Below, piece after piece: positions 1 through 12,749 of a stretch of 64,000 nucleotides of DNA. The stretch is from Nymphaea colorata (taxonomy: Eukaryota; Streptophyta; Magnoliopsida; Nymphaeales; Nymphaeaceae), in NCBI RefSeq assembly GCF_008831285.2, contig NC_045144.1, positions 9,835,886-9,899,885 of the forward strand, read 5' to 3'. The position numbers were made by a program, and so were the translations under genes. Below the pieces are notes generated by a model. It was not told the origin of the DNA, did no database searches, and was given only the letters and a program-made list of their open reading frames with translations. Within the stretch, counting starts at the first letter, position 1; each line of letters opens with the position of its first letter.

Positions 1-82
1 TGCAAAACTAGTAACTCTTTCATTTATTTCTACATAGTTAACTTATTATAACTTATATGACAGATTTAACTGGGTCCAATAT

Positions 83-115
<33 letters not shown>

Positions 116-1260
116 TATATATTACATGTATAAGTATATACATCCCTACAAACAAGCATATATAATAGTACGTGCAATTAGGAAAACTAAGGGCTTTACA
201 AGATGTCACCTTTATTTGGAAAATCGATACAAAAGATGGTCCTTTTGGAGACTATAGGTAAAAGGTTGGACTGAGATTGAAATTTTTATATGAATAACTA
301 AGCTGTGGGTGTTTAATTTTTTTTGCTTTTGTATTCTATATTTGTGAAATACATTGTGTGATGCACATTCTATCAGCTGTAATATATATGTAGCCAACTG
401 CAACACTGGAACCAAAAGAAATCCATAGCTTACAATATATTTATGATGCAAATTTAAGTACAAAGTGCAAACCCAAACAAGATGATCTGAAAGCCATTTG
501 GGGAATGTGCACCATCTTAATTATTAAGAATTACTGTTCATTACAGCCCAGGGATTATGCACACCAACGAAAGGCAAGAAAGGAAAACTAATTTTGCTGT
601 CGATTAATCTGCAACATCTGATCATGTTTTGTTTTCGCTAGGCTGTTTTTCCATGTACTCATATCTCGAACAATTTCATTAGTTTTCTTTCATTAAAATC
701 AAAATGTTAATATCTCACTTGCATGATAAGCGAAAACATTACAGCTCTTCCATTTTGAAGCTGAAAGTCAATGCTGCATGTGTTTCTGTCCTAAATGAAA
801 TGTTATTCTGATACTAGTCCATGCTTCTTCACCTATTAATTGGAAAGTTAAAATATGTCAAACTCTACCAGTACAAATTTTTATTTCCATTTTCATATAG
901 TGACAACACATTGAAAAGCTTTCTAGCTGACAGTGAAATTGAAGCCTTTATCCAAGTTAGAAACTCACACAAAGTACAATAGTAAACGGCACATGCCCTG
1001 AAGCTTGTCATATCAATGGAGGTGTGTGAGACATGACAGCCTAAGAATCAATAACCCACAAAACTTAGCTTGGTACGTTGATTAATGATTCATCCATTTC
1101 ACTTTATTTTTATGATGATCTTACCTCTTCTTTTCCATCTTTACAAGTTATGACGTTGATTAATGATTCATCCATTTCACTTTATTTTTATGATGAACTT
1201 ACCACTTCTTTTCCATCTTTACAAGTTATGTTTGTTGTTCTGACGAGTGTATGCTGAGAG
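1..1260. other. AT-rich non-coding DNA with TG/TA microsatellite
   Basis: No reading frame or RNA gene is recognisable. A compound (TG)n(TA)n microsatellite lies at about 83-117, and a 78-bp tandem duplication begins at 1075. Confidence 0.6.
1075..1230 (+). repeat. 78-bp tandem duplication, two copies
   Basis: Copy 1 (1075-1152) and copy 2 (1153-1230) both begin ACGTTGATTAATGATTC and end CTTTACAAGTTATG. Only a few base differences separate them, such as GATGATC against GATGAAC. It is a recent simple duplication in non-coding DNA. Confidence 0.9.
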
Positions 1261-1335
1261 TAGACTTTACTACCAATAGACATATTTACTTAAATGCCCT
1301 AATATTGCATGTGTACAAAAAACATTCTTAATCAT

Positions 1336-1450
1336 GTCATTATCTCATACCGCTGGCATTATGAGATAATGACAGAGGTATGAGATAATGTGCATGAGAT
1401 AACAACATGCACATGAAATAGTGACGGGGGTATGAGATAACGGCATGAGC
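1336..1450. repeat. Cluster of ATGAGATAA repeats, direct and inverted
   Basis: ATGAGATAA recurs several times within 115 bases, and the inverse TTATCTCAT is at the left edge, so the cluster can fold on itself. The same word in the opposite orientation is frequent at 5168-5830 and 19440-19790, flanking the FAR1-like gene. This fits subterminal repeats of one DNA transposon, which is an inference. Confidence 0.55.
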
Positions 1451-2360
1451 GCGGCTAAAAAAAGAAAGATGCTTCTTTGCCACTCAGATGAGTATATTGG
1501 TTATAACGATATGCATGTAGGGACTGATGCAAATCATTTGGTTTGAGTTTTATAGAATCCAAAAGTCTTACTTTTTCTCTTTTCTTTTTTGTCCCTACAA
1601 AAGTTATCGTGTTTTATTAACCAGAGACATTTTTTGTCACGATTAAATTGGCACACTAAAATTTCGTGCACATGGGTGGTGTTTATAATCTGCTTCAGAT
1701 CAATCTAGTTGAGAAAAATCAAATGAAGAACATAGCCAAGAAGAAAGAGTTTGTGACGTTTTAATGTAGGAGATTCCAGGGGTCCACCTCCAAGAGTTGG
1801 CAGAGCTTTTGTTATTTTGATGATATTCATCTTTTTGAAAGAAGGCTAACCAACTGGCAGCGTTACCAGTTTTTATGTTGTCAATGACACCAAGTTTCTC
1901 CTTCCAAGTTTTACATTATTGGCATGTGCTGCATTCAAAGTTGAAAGGCTCAAACAGCTTAATGCTAAGTATTCACTAATTTACTAGCTTTGCCTCAAAC
2001 GGCTCAGCATAGTTAGTCGTCTGGAGGCATGGTAGAAAGTTGAGGCTTTATTTTGATTCCCATGGGTATTATGTCCTTGGGCCATATAGGGTGGCCCACT
2101 ACAAATAGGTGCTGGAAATGCATGGGTGTCATGCCTAACATAGCCATGAACCCAAGAGACAAAGCCGAGGGAGGTGTTTCGGCTCTTGATTGTAATCCTC
2201 TAGCTCAAGCTGGAGCTTACCAGCCCAAAGAAAGTAAAGGCCCAAAAGTTAAAGGAAAGAGATGCATCGGTGCAACCTTAGACCTCTTGATATGGTCGGA
2301 ATGCTCAAGTATTTGTGACCTTTTCTTGATGGTGACTTCAGAGAAAATTTCAATTCTCCA

Positions 2361-2393
<33 letters not shown>

Positions 2394-3273
2394 GTGTGTG
2401 TGTGTATGTGTGAATCGATTTATGAGTTTGGGTAGGTGTATAATATTACAAGACCTCTGTAATTTGCTGGATGCTATCTTGTTGTGGATGTGTGGTGCTG
2501 GTGGCTTCTCCCAAACCCGTTGAGTTTTGAATGCCACTAGATATCTTTTCTATTCCTTCAAATGCTTCAGCAATTTCTTTATGAATGCTCTCCGAATATG
2601 AGAGTGCATTTACCAAGATTGATCAATTCTCCTTCTGAAATACAATAAATCAAGTTGTCGCTAGTTCTATCAGATTTGCACCAACTATAGTGTGCAATTA
2701 TAAGAGCTTAAACTTAGGAACTTTCCTCTTCTTTCTTTTTGTTTACATATGTAAAACACAAATACAGTGAGTCCAGTGGAATAAAATTAAGACCAAATAT
2801 GAGAATAGTGTGGCAGATTCAAAGCTCAGGGTTGCATTGAGTTTTGGGGGTATGTGCACCCCCGACCACTGATCAGAGGGGTCCGAAGGAGTAGAGATGT
2901 CAGACGTTGAATGTTTGGGCCTCAATGTTTTGTCTCATTAACTTTTAAGTGTTATACATATTAATTTATACAACATAAAAACTTCTGAAAGTTGTCGACA
3001 AGACGACAACAATCATACTTGTGGATATATGTTTCTGTCTATCCATCAAATCTTAAGATATTGTACGAAAATAGTGACCATTAATAGTGACAATAATTTA
3101 GTATGTCGTTTAAATTTATCTGCATGCTTAGTTCAGAGCAAAACTCTATCTCTTCTTTTTCATTCAGTTACCATTTGCATATATTTTCATACAAGATAAA
3201 TTCAAGGTGTAAAAAATAAATTTATCTGCAAATAAAATCTTTTTGACAGATACTTTTAGATTTCCATAAAAGA
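1451..3273. other. Non-coding DNA, no recognisable gene
   Basis: No supported coding region was found. A (CT)n(TG)n microsatellite at about 2361-2406 creates spurious reading frames on both strands. I see nothing else I can name. Confidence 0.55.
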
Positions 3274-3540
3274 CACTACAACAAAGGGGTCATTACCATG
3301 GTCAAAACCATGGCTAATAGACCCAAGAACCATGGTTGAAAATACCTTCAGCCATGGTTTTTATTGTGGCTGGAGTAATAGCATGTGGTTGTTGATCTTT
3401 TGCCATTGTTTAGACTATGTCTGTTGCATCCATCAGCCACAGTTTTCTTGGACAAATAGCTATGATTTTAGCTGTGGCTATTACTTAAACTACGACTATT
3501 TACACTATGGATTAGTCAAGAGAAAAAACCATAGCTAATG
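3274..3540 (+). mobile_element. CACTA-like terminal fragment
   Basis: CACTACAACAAAGGGG at 3274 matches the usual terminus of plant CACTA (En/Spm) elements. It is followed by repeated CCATGG / CCATGGCTAAT-type words typical of subterminal repeats. No matching inverted terminus was found downstream; the fragment runs into a long microsatellite at 3541. It is probably a truncated non-autonomous element. Confidence 0.5.
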
Positions 3541-3543
3541 TAA

Positions 3544-3581
<38 letters not shown>

Positions 3582-3657
3582 GTGTGTGTGTATATATATA
3601 CACACACACATACACTTTTTGGTTCTGTCTCTGTCTCTGTCTTTGTCTCTATCTTTG

Positions 3658-3744
<87 letters not shown>

Positions 3745-3745
3745 A
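3541..3745. repeat. Compound microsatellite
   Basis: About 200 bases of successive (CT)n, (TA)n, (TG)n, (TA)n, (CA)n, (TCTCTG)n, (TC)n, (AC)n and (AT)n tracts. The long reading frames across it are low-complexity artefacts. Confidence 0.95.
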
Positions 3746-4357
3746 AGAGAGAAAAAATTATTTCATCACAAAATAATTCAGGAACATAGAGAAACTCTCC
3801 AATTCAATTGAATCTATTGTAATTTTGAATACAGAGACAACAAATAGAAGAAATCTATTATAAACTATTGCTCAAAACGACATTCTTCTTCTTCTTCTGC
3901 TGCCTTGGAGAAGCCTAGTCCATCCATCAAAGCCCACCCATCAGCTTATTTTCTTTTATGTGCTTGGCCACTACCTGAAACAAAATAAGAACTATAATAT
4001 GTTTTCAGTTCTTACGGTTAGGCCCATGCATGTAAAGCACTTTTCCAGAAGTATCCATTGTTGAATCTGATAGCCTGACCTGATTGGTGTCTTCCAAATT
4101 ACTAGTCAACATTATATATGTCAGTTTAAATTTCAATGTCAACAATGGAAAACCTATGAAGACTGAATTCTTCATCAAGTATTATAACCATCTTAAAGTT
4201 TTATGAGCATAAGGTATCTAATGGTTTACAACTTCATGTTAACTTGGATTTTAAATGACATACTAAAGGACTCTGTTAATCAGACTACAGTCTTCTTTGG
4301 CTGGTAAAAGTTGCCAACAATAGGATGAAAAGGAAAAAAAATAAAGATTTAAGGTAC

Positions 4358-4595
4358 CTGACTAGGAAGACTTCTATTGGCCCAGCATACTTCTAAGAAG
4401 CATTTGATAGTGCCTTTAAGGATATCCATCATTCCGTCACCAATAATATTTCAGAGGGATTAGTTTCTTTTGGAACTTTGTGTGTTTGCCAACCACATTC
4501 TATAAGTTCCATTTACCTCATCAGGATCTGGGACTTCCAATGTCGTGCCATGAGGAGCTTTTATGAAAATAAGTGTTTCATTCCACACAGTGAAC
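4358..4595 (-). pseudogene. E2F transcription factor fragment, two broken exons
   Basis: On the minus strand, about 4595-4517 encodes NETLIFIKAPHGTTLEVPDPDE ending at a GT donor (4516-4515); KAPHGTTLEVPDPDE is a hallmark of plant E2F proteins, just after the DNA-binding/dimerisation region. About 4430-4358 encodes the next E2F block: residues like GYP, then RHYQMLLRSM, then GPIEVFLVS, ending at donor CAG|GTACC. This second piece has TAA (4416-4418) where a Gln codon is usual in the family, and a frameshift before GPIEV. The upstream DNA-binding domain and the transactivation/RB-binding tail were not found. It is a decayed fragment, possibly captured by the surrounding transposon. Confidence 0.7.
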
Positions 4596-5167
4596 AAAAA
4601 ATAGTCAAACCAAGGCCTATCTGTTGTGTTACTTAAGTACATAGCATCATAAGACTGAAGAGAAAATATGAAAGGCAGACTTTCACATTGAGTTTGGATG
4701 ATCCAAACACAGATCTGAAGGGTTGGTGCAAAGTAACAGCACACCATAGAACAAAAGACAATATTGGAATCCCATTTGAGCTTTTTATTTTTCTAATTAG
4801 CATTTTATGTAAGAAAAGCAGTAATATTAAATTAAGATATAGCATGGCATGAGTATAAACCTCAACATTATTTACCCTGTTGAGAATGAAAGAAAAATGT
4901 TCAACAGTAAGAAGTGTTAACAGGTCTCTAATGCACATCTGTCTTTTATTCTTTCAACTCAAATCAGCTTTTTGTTCCATTAGCTTGATGCCTTGATCTG
5001 TAGTAGACCCATGTATCTTAGCAACAGTAGAGTGTAAATGACTAAATTTCTGCTAATTTACATTGATAAAAACATAAACTTTTTACGTGGAAGAAGTAAG
5101 CAAATGAGGATTTGCATACAAATACACTTCGTGTACTTAATTTGTCTTTGTGTACTTATCATCTTTT

Positions 5168-5830
5168 GGCAGACATGTTGTTATCTCATTCTCTCATATC
5201 CATTCCGGGCCTTCATGTCATTATCACATTCTATCATTAATGTAGACTCGTTGTTATTTCATTGTTTCATGACATTAATTTATCGCATTTTTGGTGTCCA
5301 TTTACTTATCACCTTTCATTGTTATTTCATTTGCATGGCCCTTCCTGTCACTTTCACATTAATTCAACTTTGTTCACTTGTTGTCTTTTGATAGGCGCAT
5401 TGTTATTTATTCTCTCGTATTCATTCTGGGCCGTCTTGTCATTATCACGTTCTATCGTTATTGTACACTTATTATCTCATTGTTTCGTTATGTTAATTTA
5501 TCACATTTTTGGCATCCATTTACTTACCTCCTTCCATTGTTATCTCATTTGCATGCCCCTTTATATTATTGTTGCATTAATTCATCTCTATTTTCTCTTA
5601 TCGTCTTCTTGGCAGATGCATTGTTATCTCATTCTCTCATAGTCATTTTGGTTATTCCAATCATTATTGCATTCTATCGTTATGGTATAGTGGTTGTTCT
5701 CTTTGGCACTTTGTGCCTTGTTGTATCCTTTCTTGCACCAGGTTTATGTGTAGTTATCACATTATTTCATCTTCATCACAAAGGCCGTTACAAAATCATT
5801 TATTGTATGATACTTTGAGAGAGCTAGCTA
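5168..5830 (+). repeat. About 222-bp divergent tandem repeat, roughly three copies
   Basis: Units start near 5168, 5390 and 5611; each opens with a GGCAGA-like word, then ATTGTTATCTCATTCTCTC-type sequence, followed by a CATTATCACATTCTATCG block. The third copy is incomplete. A related GTTATCTCATTCTCTCG stretch is at about 19480-19510, beyond the Ty3 insertion. The hydrophobic reading frames here are repeat artefacts. Confidence 0.75.
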
Positions 5831-6039
5831 CTATTGGGATTGACGAACTGAATCCATGCGGCATTGTAATAATTAAACAAAAATGATTATTATAACGTGC
5901 TTAAAGTTCAAATATACATAATACGTATAATATAATAAACTTACCGAGAGTTTCGTAAAACTGTCGCGATCATATACATCCTGGATACATGTGGACGACC
6001 TACAAATTTCAACTGCACCATTGGTATACGAAACATAAT

Positions 6040-8218
6040 CAACTTTTTAAGGATGATTTTCTTGCTTGATTTGTCTAGTCCTGCCTCTTTTCTCCAGGGC
6101 GCTTTTTGTTCTACGCAAGCTCTTATTTGGCTTCCTCTGAAAAGCAGTGACTAGTGGACTAGTGCCCTTGTATTTTACAATCTTTACCCTGGCATTATCA
6201 AACACCATAGTAGAACCACGACTCTTCTTTTCTTAGGGGACTGGGGTGATGGGACCTACTACTTCTGGCTGGCTTTTCATTGCCGCTTTACTGTCACAAC
6301 ATCGATTTGAAACATTCTCTATAGCTACATTTACCAACCCCATCATGTATTCATATGTCTGATCATTTCTTGCTACAAGGTCTGCAACATACGTTATGTC
6401 CTGCACAGTTGCTGGTAGTGGGATAGGCTACAAGACGTATGACCATCACAGGAAAGAATTTTGAGAGAAATCTTCATTAACTCCATTTTAAAAATTTTGG
6501 TCCATCTACATAGGATGCATCTCTCTGGCAATTCTTGAATGTTCTCTTGATCGAGTCTTTAGAGCTAGGTAATACAAAATACCTTTAAATTTAAATTTCT
6601 TACAAGAACATTTGACATCACTTGTTTTGATAACGTAGTTCACGAAACACATCATTGATCTTAGTCAAATCTCTCCCCCTTTTTATCACATGATATATGT
6701 GGTAACTTGATTGTTGTGCATATAATTCTATGCCACAATTAGTCACTTAAATGACCTCTTAAACCATTCAAATGCAGTTGGGGTGTACACAGTGCAGCTC
6801 ACTCAAGGATATTTATACCTAGACTTGGAGGGCGACAAACACATGCTTTGATGTTGTCTTCAAGCTCACAATCCCTTAGACCATTTAAAAATTTGTTGTA
6901 GTGTTCAATGAAACAACATATTTGTAAGCAAGAGTACAATCCCCTTACCAATGCAGTGTACTTGCTTTCTACTCCCTGTGTGCTTATCATGCCAGCATAG
7001 AAGTATTGTCTTCTATATGTCAATTCCTACTTTTCTTTGTCCTCATACAATTTTTGAAGCCATGTATTTTCCTGTAGGTTGTATGTTTCAATCATTTGTG
7101 TCCACATACATTCGAACGTTCCACCATCTTCACACTTAAGGACACAATTTGCAAAACTCTCCTTAAAGCCAGTTTTTTTATTCATTACATGCCCTATGTT
7201 CTTCGTGCATTTGGAATATATGCCATAAACACAAATGATGATGTGCTTCTGGCCATGTGAGGGACATTAGGGACATTACTGCTACAATTGCATTGTCACC
7301 ATCCGTAAGTACAACTTTGGGGGTACTTTCGATTCATGGTCTCGGTGAAAACCTTGAACAACCACTCAAATGTCTCAGTAGTTTGATCAAAGCAAAATGT
7401 ACCACCAAAAAGGCAACTTTTGGAGTGATGGTTCACCCTCACAAACTGAGGGCCATCCATGGGTATTGACCTTCACAATTATGTAAAAAATAAGCACATC
7501 GCTAAAGCATCCATAATCTAACCTAGACCTCGAATCTGCCTAGAAGACCTTTGTAGCATAACCATCCTCGTCCATCTGAATGGCACTGGAGAAACCTGTG
7601 TTTTTGCTTAATCTTTTCTTAATGGATTCGACCAATGTCATAATTTCTAGTCCTTTCATTGATTTTGTCCTCTTTCTCTTCAAGTGGTTTCCATATTCCA
7701 TGCGTGTAAATGGAACATTCTCATGACCACCCTCTACTTTAACAAATAGGTCATATGTCTTCCTTGGTGATATACCTGCACTATCAGCCAGCTCACTTAC
7801 TTTAACATGCGATGATGACAATTTGCGACGTGACCTCAACATGTGACTCATGCGAGAAGGTGCCAATGGATGGTTGTGTTCAATCGTCACTGTGTGAATA
7901 TAATATTTTCCATGCGGATGCCTTTCTAGCTCCAAATTGGCAGCACAACTGTACCATGTACCAATCCTATGCTTGGTTAAACATGTTACTAATCTCTTCC
8001 ATCTTTGTTTTGGACATGCATATGACCTTTGCACAACCACCCTATGCATTTGTCTCCATCATACCCTTCCTTACACTGAACTCGTGGCCAAGAGCATAAG
8101 AATTATAGAAATTGTATGTTGCGTCCTCCGTATCAAACTCCATTCTTACACCAGGAGCACATTCTTTGGAATCCTCAGTCTTGAACTCCATTCTTATAGT
8201 AGGAAGGTCCAATCATAT
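6040..8218 (-). pseudogene. FAR1/FHY3-like Mutator-type transposase, main part
   Basis: In minus-strand order: an N-terminal block RMEFDTEDATYNFYNSYALG (about 8120-8060), a FAR1-type zinc-binding region with EHNHPLAPSRMSHMLRSRRK (about 7880-7810), a MULE transposase core at about 7560-7230 (words FEWLF and DGDNAI-like in shifted frames), a block YFYAGMISTQGVES (about 7000), a CSCKKFKFKGI SWIM-finger remnant (about 6610) and a basic C-terminal tail to about 6040. Frameshifts and stops occur throughout, so it is not functional as it stands. Such proteins derive from Mutator-like transposases; some are host light-signalling factors. The 5' end lies beyond the Ty3 insertion at 19170-19330. Confidence 0.8.
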
Positions 8219-11200
8219 TGTTACACCCCAACACTTTGACCCTCAAATTACTTTTTTTTGTTAAAACATAAAACGTTGAGGTATGATGATACAACGAATA
8301 AAAAGGAAAGGAGCTAGGCAAATCAAAGACAATGAGGGCAAACTTTTCATTATGTAATAAACTTCATTCATACAAAATTACTTCACAGTTCTTAGTAACA
8401 CATATGACAAAAATGCCCCAAAACCACAACATTGATGCCCAACAAAAACAAGACATTAAAGAGACTTAAACATGACATGTCGGCACTACAATAGACCCAA
8501 AATCTCTCCATTAGAATGTGAGTTGAGCCATATGTTCAACTTGTTGTCCTGGTTCTACCAAAACCTGAAAAAGTAAACAATAGAAGGCTTAGCCTTCGCA
8601 GTATGGCAACAAACCAGACAAATCCCTAACCATTTAAGGGAATGGCTCAAATATGGGATATAACAATTATGAAAACAAAACACTATCATGTAATGATAGG
8701 AGCATGCAGTCACTTGACTTGTCATAGAAGCCCATCACATATACCACAACATGTAGAGACCAATCAACGGCTACAATTAACACATTTCATAATCACATTT
8801 ACTTCATGCATATTCACTTCCTTCACATACACTTCATTCACATTCTTTACATTTACATTATCTTTAGTGAATTGACAGTTGTTGTGGGTGCAAACAGAGA
8901 CACGTGCACACCATGGGTGACCTACAGTCGGGAGACAACACCTACGGTGGCTAGAAACGATACAAACTGTTCACGCTGCAGCGATAGAGCACTCTTTCAT
9001 GGACATCTAAATTCCAAGGAAAGTTGCTCAGCCTTTCCTAGGACACGTAGGTTGAGAAGGCGGGAGTCCAACACTCCAAGCACATCACACAACAATATCT
9101 TGGGGACTTGCACTGCCTGTGCTCCGAGTAGGTGAGAACAGTGGTGAGGGCAGGACATCTCCCAAATACATTGTCATAGCTCATTGGCCTCTTATCTATT
9201 ATTCTTTCTTAACTTATCATAGGAAATCACATTCACAACATGACCGGCTAACACACGAGGTTGTTACACTTCACGAGTGCACTCGTACCTCAAGACACCT
9301 CCCTATGAGGGTCACACACACAGTCATTAGTCTTAGCTATCTGTCATAAATTTATGGTACATTTACCTTTCAAATTCATTCAATTACATCATACCCACAA
9401 CAATTCATACAAAACATATTGCAACATTAATCTCAATCAAACACATCAATCACATCTTACAAACTTAGCCAAACCACGGAGAGTAGTCTCGATCCATGAT
9501 TGGCTCGTAGATGTCCTATGCAATCATCATTCTAACATGCTTTCTAACGCACAATTGGGGTCGAGGAGATACTTAACTCGATACTCTACCTTATATGTCC
9601 TAAGAAGTTATAATTATTATCATGCACATGCAATTGCATAGTAATTTTGAAAACAAAACCAATCTCATAACAATTCAATCATATGCATACATTTATTCAA
9701 TGATAACACAATCATATGATTCAACAACCGTGAAAGGCATGCATTCTAAAGTTGGCCCTAGGCAGGGATTTGCTTGGAATGCTGCTATACCTGTCGCGCC
9801 TTGCCAAAATATCAAATGCCTCAAGCTTCGAATCTTGTCGCTCAAGATCTACTCGACATGCCCAGTGTACCTACAAACAAAGTCATGTGATATGATTTCC
9901 ACTCGTTCCGCTTTACAATATATATAAGTATGAAATGGAATCATTGAGGCATAGGCCATCTCCTCAAGAGGGTGCCGACATGTAGTATCGGCCCATAAAG
10001 CCCTCAAATAGGTCTCTTCCCAACTCTACGAGGTTTGTGACCAAAAGACTAAAACTCAAAACTTCAATTCGACCTATCACCCGTACATTTCTCACTTGTT
10101 TTTCAAGTCGAGGCGTCAACCCCGCAATTAAGCTTCCCAACAAATGACATATATGCACATCAACAAAAGCATATGTCACGAGTTCACTAAACGATTTTAA
10201 ACCTTCTCAAACATCATCAAAATCTCTATCATGCTCTCTAATCACTTCAAAAATTAATGCTTGAGAGATAATTATATACTTAGATTATCATCCCTCCAAA
10301 ATAGTCTTAGACCTTACCCGAAATAGCAAGGTTGCTAATGTGCATTCTAAATAATCCAATCTTGAATATAGGATGCTCAAATAATAATTATACATGCGCT
10401 AACAGAAAATATTAGACAATTTAGGCTCGATTAGGCCTCGCTCACCCCACTCTTAGAGTCTGAGCTGCTGCAATGCTCTTAGCAGCCACCTCAAGTGCTC
10501 GACCAATCCCCAAGCAACTAAAATTAGCCAATGTCATCGCCATCCACACCTTCGATTCACTGTTATAAGGGGAAAGACGTGTTCCCCAATCTGCAATTCC
10601 AACCCAACAACAGTAAGTAGGTGAAAGGCTGTGGTAGTTGTGAAGGAGGTGGTTCGGTTGAGGGAGGTTGAAGAAAAGAGAAAGAACACGAGAGATGTGA
10701 GTGGAAGGAGGCTGGCAGTAAGGAGAGAGTGCGAATAGAGGGATGAGAGAGTTGCGAAGGAGGGAGACAGTGCAGGAGAGAGCTGGTGGGAGCTTGTAGG
10801 AATGAGAGAGTGCAGACAGAGAGTGGAGACGGATAGAGGGCTCGAGACAGAGGGAGAGAGACGATACGATTTGGGGGAACAGGGAGAGCAAGGAAGAGGG
10901 GGTCTGAAGACGAGACAAAGAGAGGGCAAGTGAGGAGCACGGGAAGAAGAGAGGGATTCAACAGAGAAGAGTCAGGACAAATTGGGAGACGACAGAGAAC
11001 AAGGTAGGAGAGAAGGATAGTGAAAGAGTGTGAGAAAGAAGAAGAAAATAGAAGAGACAGAGAGGGATCAAGACGACTCACCTCAGCGCCAGTGTCGCCC
11101 TTCACCTCCGCCGCTGCTGCAATTTCTTCTGCCTCCTTCTCTGCGCTGTAGTCGAAACAGTGGAAGAGATGAAGAGGAAGAGTCGGTGTCGGGCTCCTCT

Positions 11201-11272
11201 TCACGCGATGGAGTTCGGGTCCAGGTCTGGACGCCGATCCAATCCGACCTACCCAAACCGGAAATCGTTACA
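8219..11272 (-). repeat. Ty3 element LTR, left copy (3' LTR, 3,054 bp)
   Basis: Paired with 16158-19169. By eye roughly one base in ten differs over the first 170 bases, so the insertion is old. The stretch 10620-11170 is very GA-rich and carries long but meaningless reading frames on both strands. Confidence 0.88.
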
Positions 11273-11461
11273 TCCTACCCTTAAATAAAATTTCAACCTT
11301 GAAATCAGATCATACCTCAAGGTAAAAATAGATGTGGATACTTCTTTCACATATTATCCTCGAGTTCTCATGTGCTCTCTTTCAACCCATGGTGTTGCCA
11401 TTCCACTTTCACTAAAGAAATTCTCTTGATGTGAAGCACTTACTCTCTTTGATCCACAATT

Positions 11462-12640
11462 CTAATAGGTTTTTTCTTCCATCACCAAATCATCTTGCAC
11501 CTGAATACCTTGAAAGCCAATCGCATGTGTAGGATCTGGTATATACTTTCGAAGCACAAAAACATAGAAAACATCATGAACATGACTCAACTTAGGTGGA
11601 AATGCAAATCTGTATGTCATCTCTCTGACTTTCTCTAATATCTCAAAAGGTCTAAAGAACCTTGGGTCCAACTTTCCCTTAATACCAAATCGAAAAACGA
11701 CTTTAGCAGGTGAAATTTTCAAGAACACATGATCACCAACCTCAAAAGCCAACTGTCTACGTCAAATGTCAACAATACTCTTCTGTCTGTTATGAGCTGC
11801 CAACAACTTTTTCTTTATCAATTGTACTTGTTCGGTGTAATACTGCAATACCAAGGGGTTTTTGATCTTGCCATCACCTAATTCGATCCAACAAGCTGGC
11901 GATCTGCATGGCCTCCCATACAAGGCCTCAAAAGGTGTCATCTCGATACTAGAGTGGTAACTATTATTATATGCGAACTCTACTAATTTGACATGTTTAT
12001 CTCATTCTCCTTTCTAGTCTAAAACACATGCACGTAACATGTCCTCTAAGTTATGAATGGTCCTCTTAGATTGCCCATCAGTTTAGAGGTGGAACGTTAT
12101 GCTCAGCTTAAGCTTGGTACCTAATGTCTTTTGCAATTACCCCCAAAACTTGAAGGTAAAACGTAAATCTCGATCCACAATAATAAACTTTGACACTCCA
12201 TGTAATCTCACTATGTCGCCAAAATGTAACTCTGCGAGACTTTCTAATGACTGACTGATCTTGATTGACAGAAAATAAATGGACTCTGTAAGTCGATCAA
12301 TAATCACCCATATGACATCATGGTGTCTCCTGGTGTGAGGCAAACCAACCACAAAATTCCTCGTAATGTCCTTTCATTTTCACACTGGAATATCTATTCT
12401 TTGCAACAAGCCTCTTGGCCGTTGATATTCGGCTTTGACCAACTAACAAACTAAGCATTTTGCCATATATTCTGTAATTTTACGCTCAATTCCAGGCCAC
12501 CAATAATTTCATGTTATATCCTAAAACATCTTTATACTACTAGGGTGTATTGAAAATTTGAATTTGTGAGCTTCATCAAGCAATTGACAATTTACCTCTT
12601 CATCGCTAGGGACCCACAATCTTTGTCAAAACCATAGTGA
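11462..12640 (-). pseudogene. Ty3 integrase with C-terminal tail
   Basis: Core fragment 12352-12137 (VIIDRLTESIYFL ... VDRDLRFTFKFWG) carries the first two catalytic-Asp regions. The FEALYGRPCRSP block lies near 11930. 11752-11462 is the C-terminal domain (VGDHVFLKISP ... GKLDPRFFRPFEIL ... VLRKYIPDP). The HHCC finger near 12450-12600 is decayed. Confidence 0.8.
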
Positions 12641-12749
12641 ACCATCTTCATCTTGATACCAAGAGTTCTGTCTTCTTACTTTCTTTCATGTTTTTAGCAA
12701 AATCAGGATCCTTCTTTTGGTTCAATATAAGCTCATCCAATAAAGGATA

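Noticed and set aside
2053-2537. 156- and 106-codon frames on opposite strands
   Set aside because: Low-complexity core (CT/GT repeats) and no recognisable domain; neither strand is favoured.
3512-3789. Overlapping frames on both strands
   Set aside because: Translation of compound microsatellites only.
5038-5818. Overlapping hydrophobic frames resembling membrane proteins
   Set aside because: They follow the 222-bp tandem repeat and repeat with it in shifting frames; no start context or homology.
10442-11284. Long Ser/Leu/Pro-rich and Arg/Glu-rich reading frames on both strands
   Set aside because: They lie in the GA-rich part of the Ty3 LTR, recur in broken form in the other LTR (18458-19057), and show no family motif.
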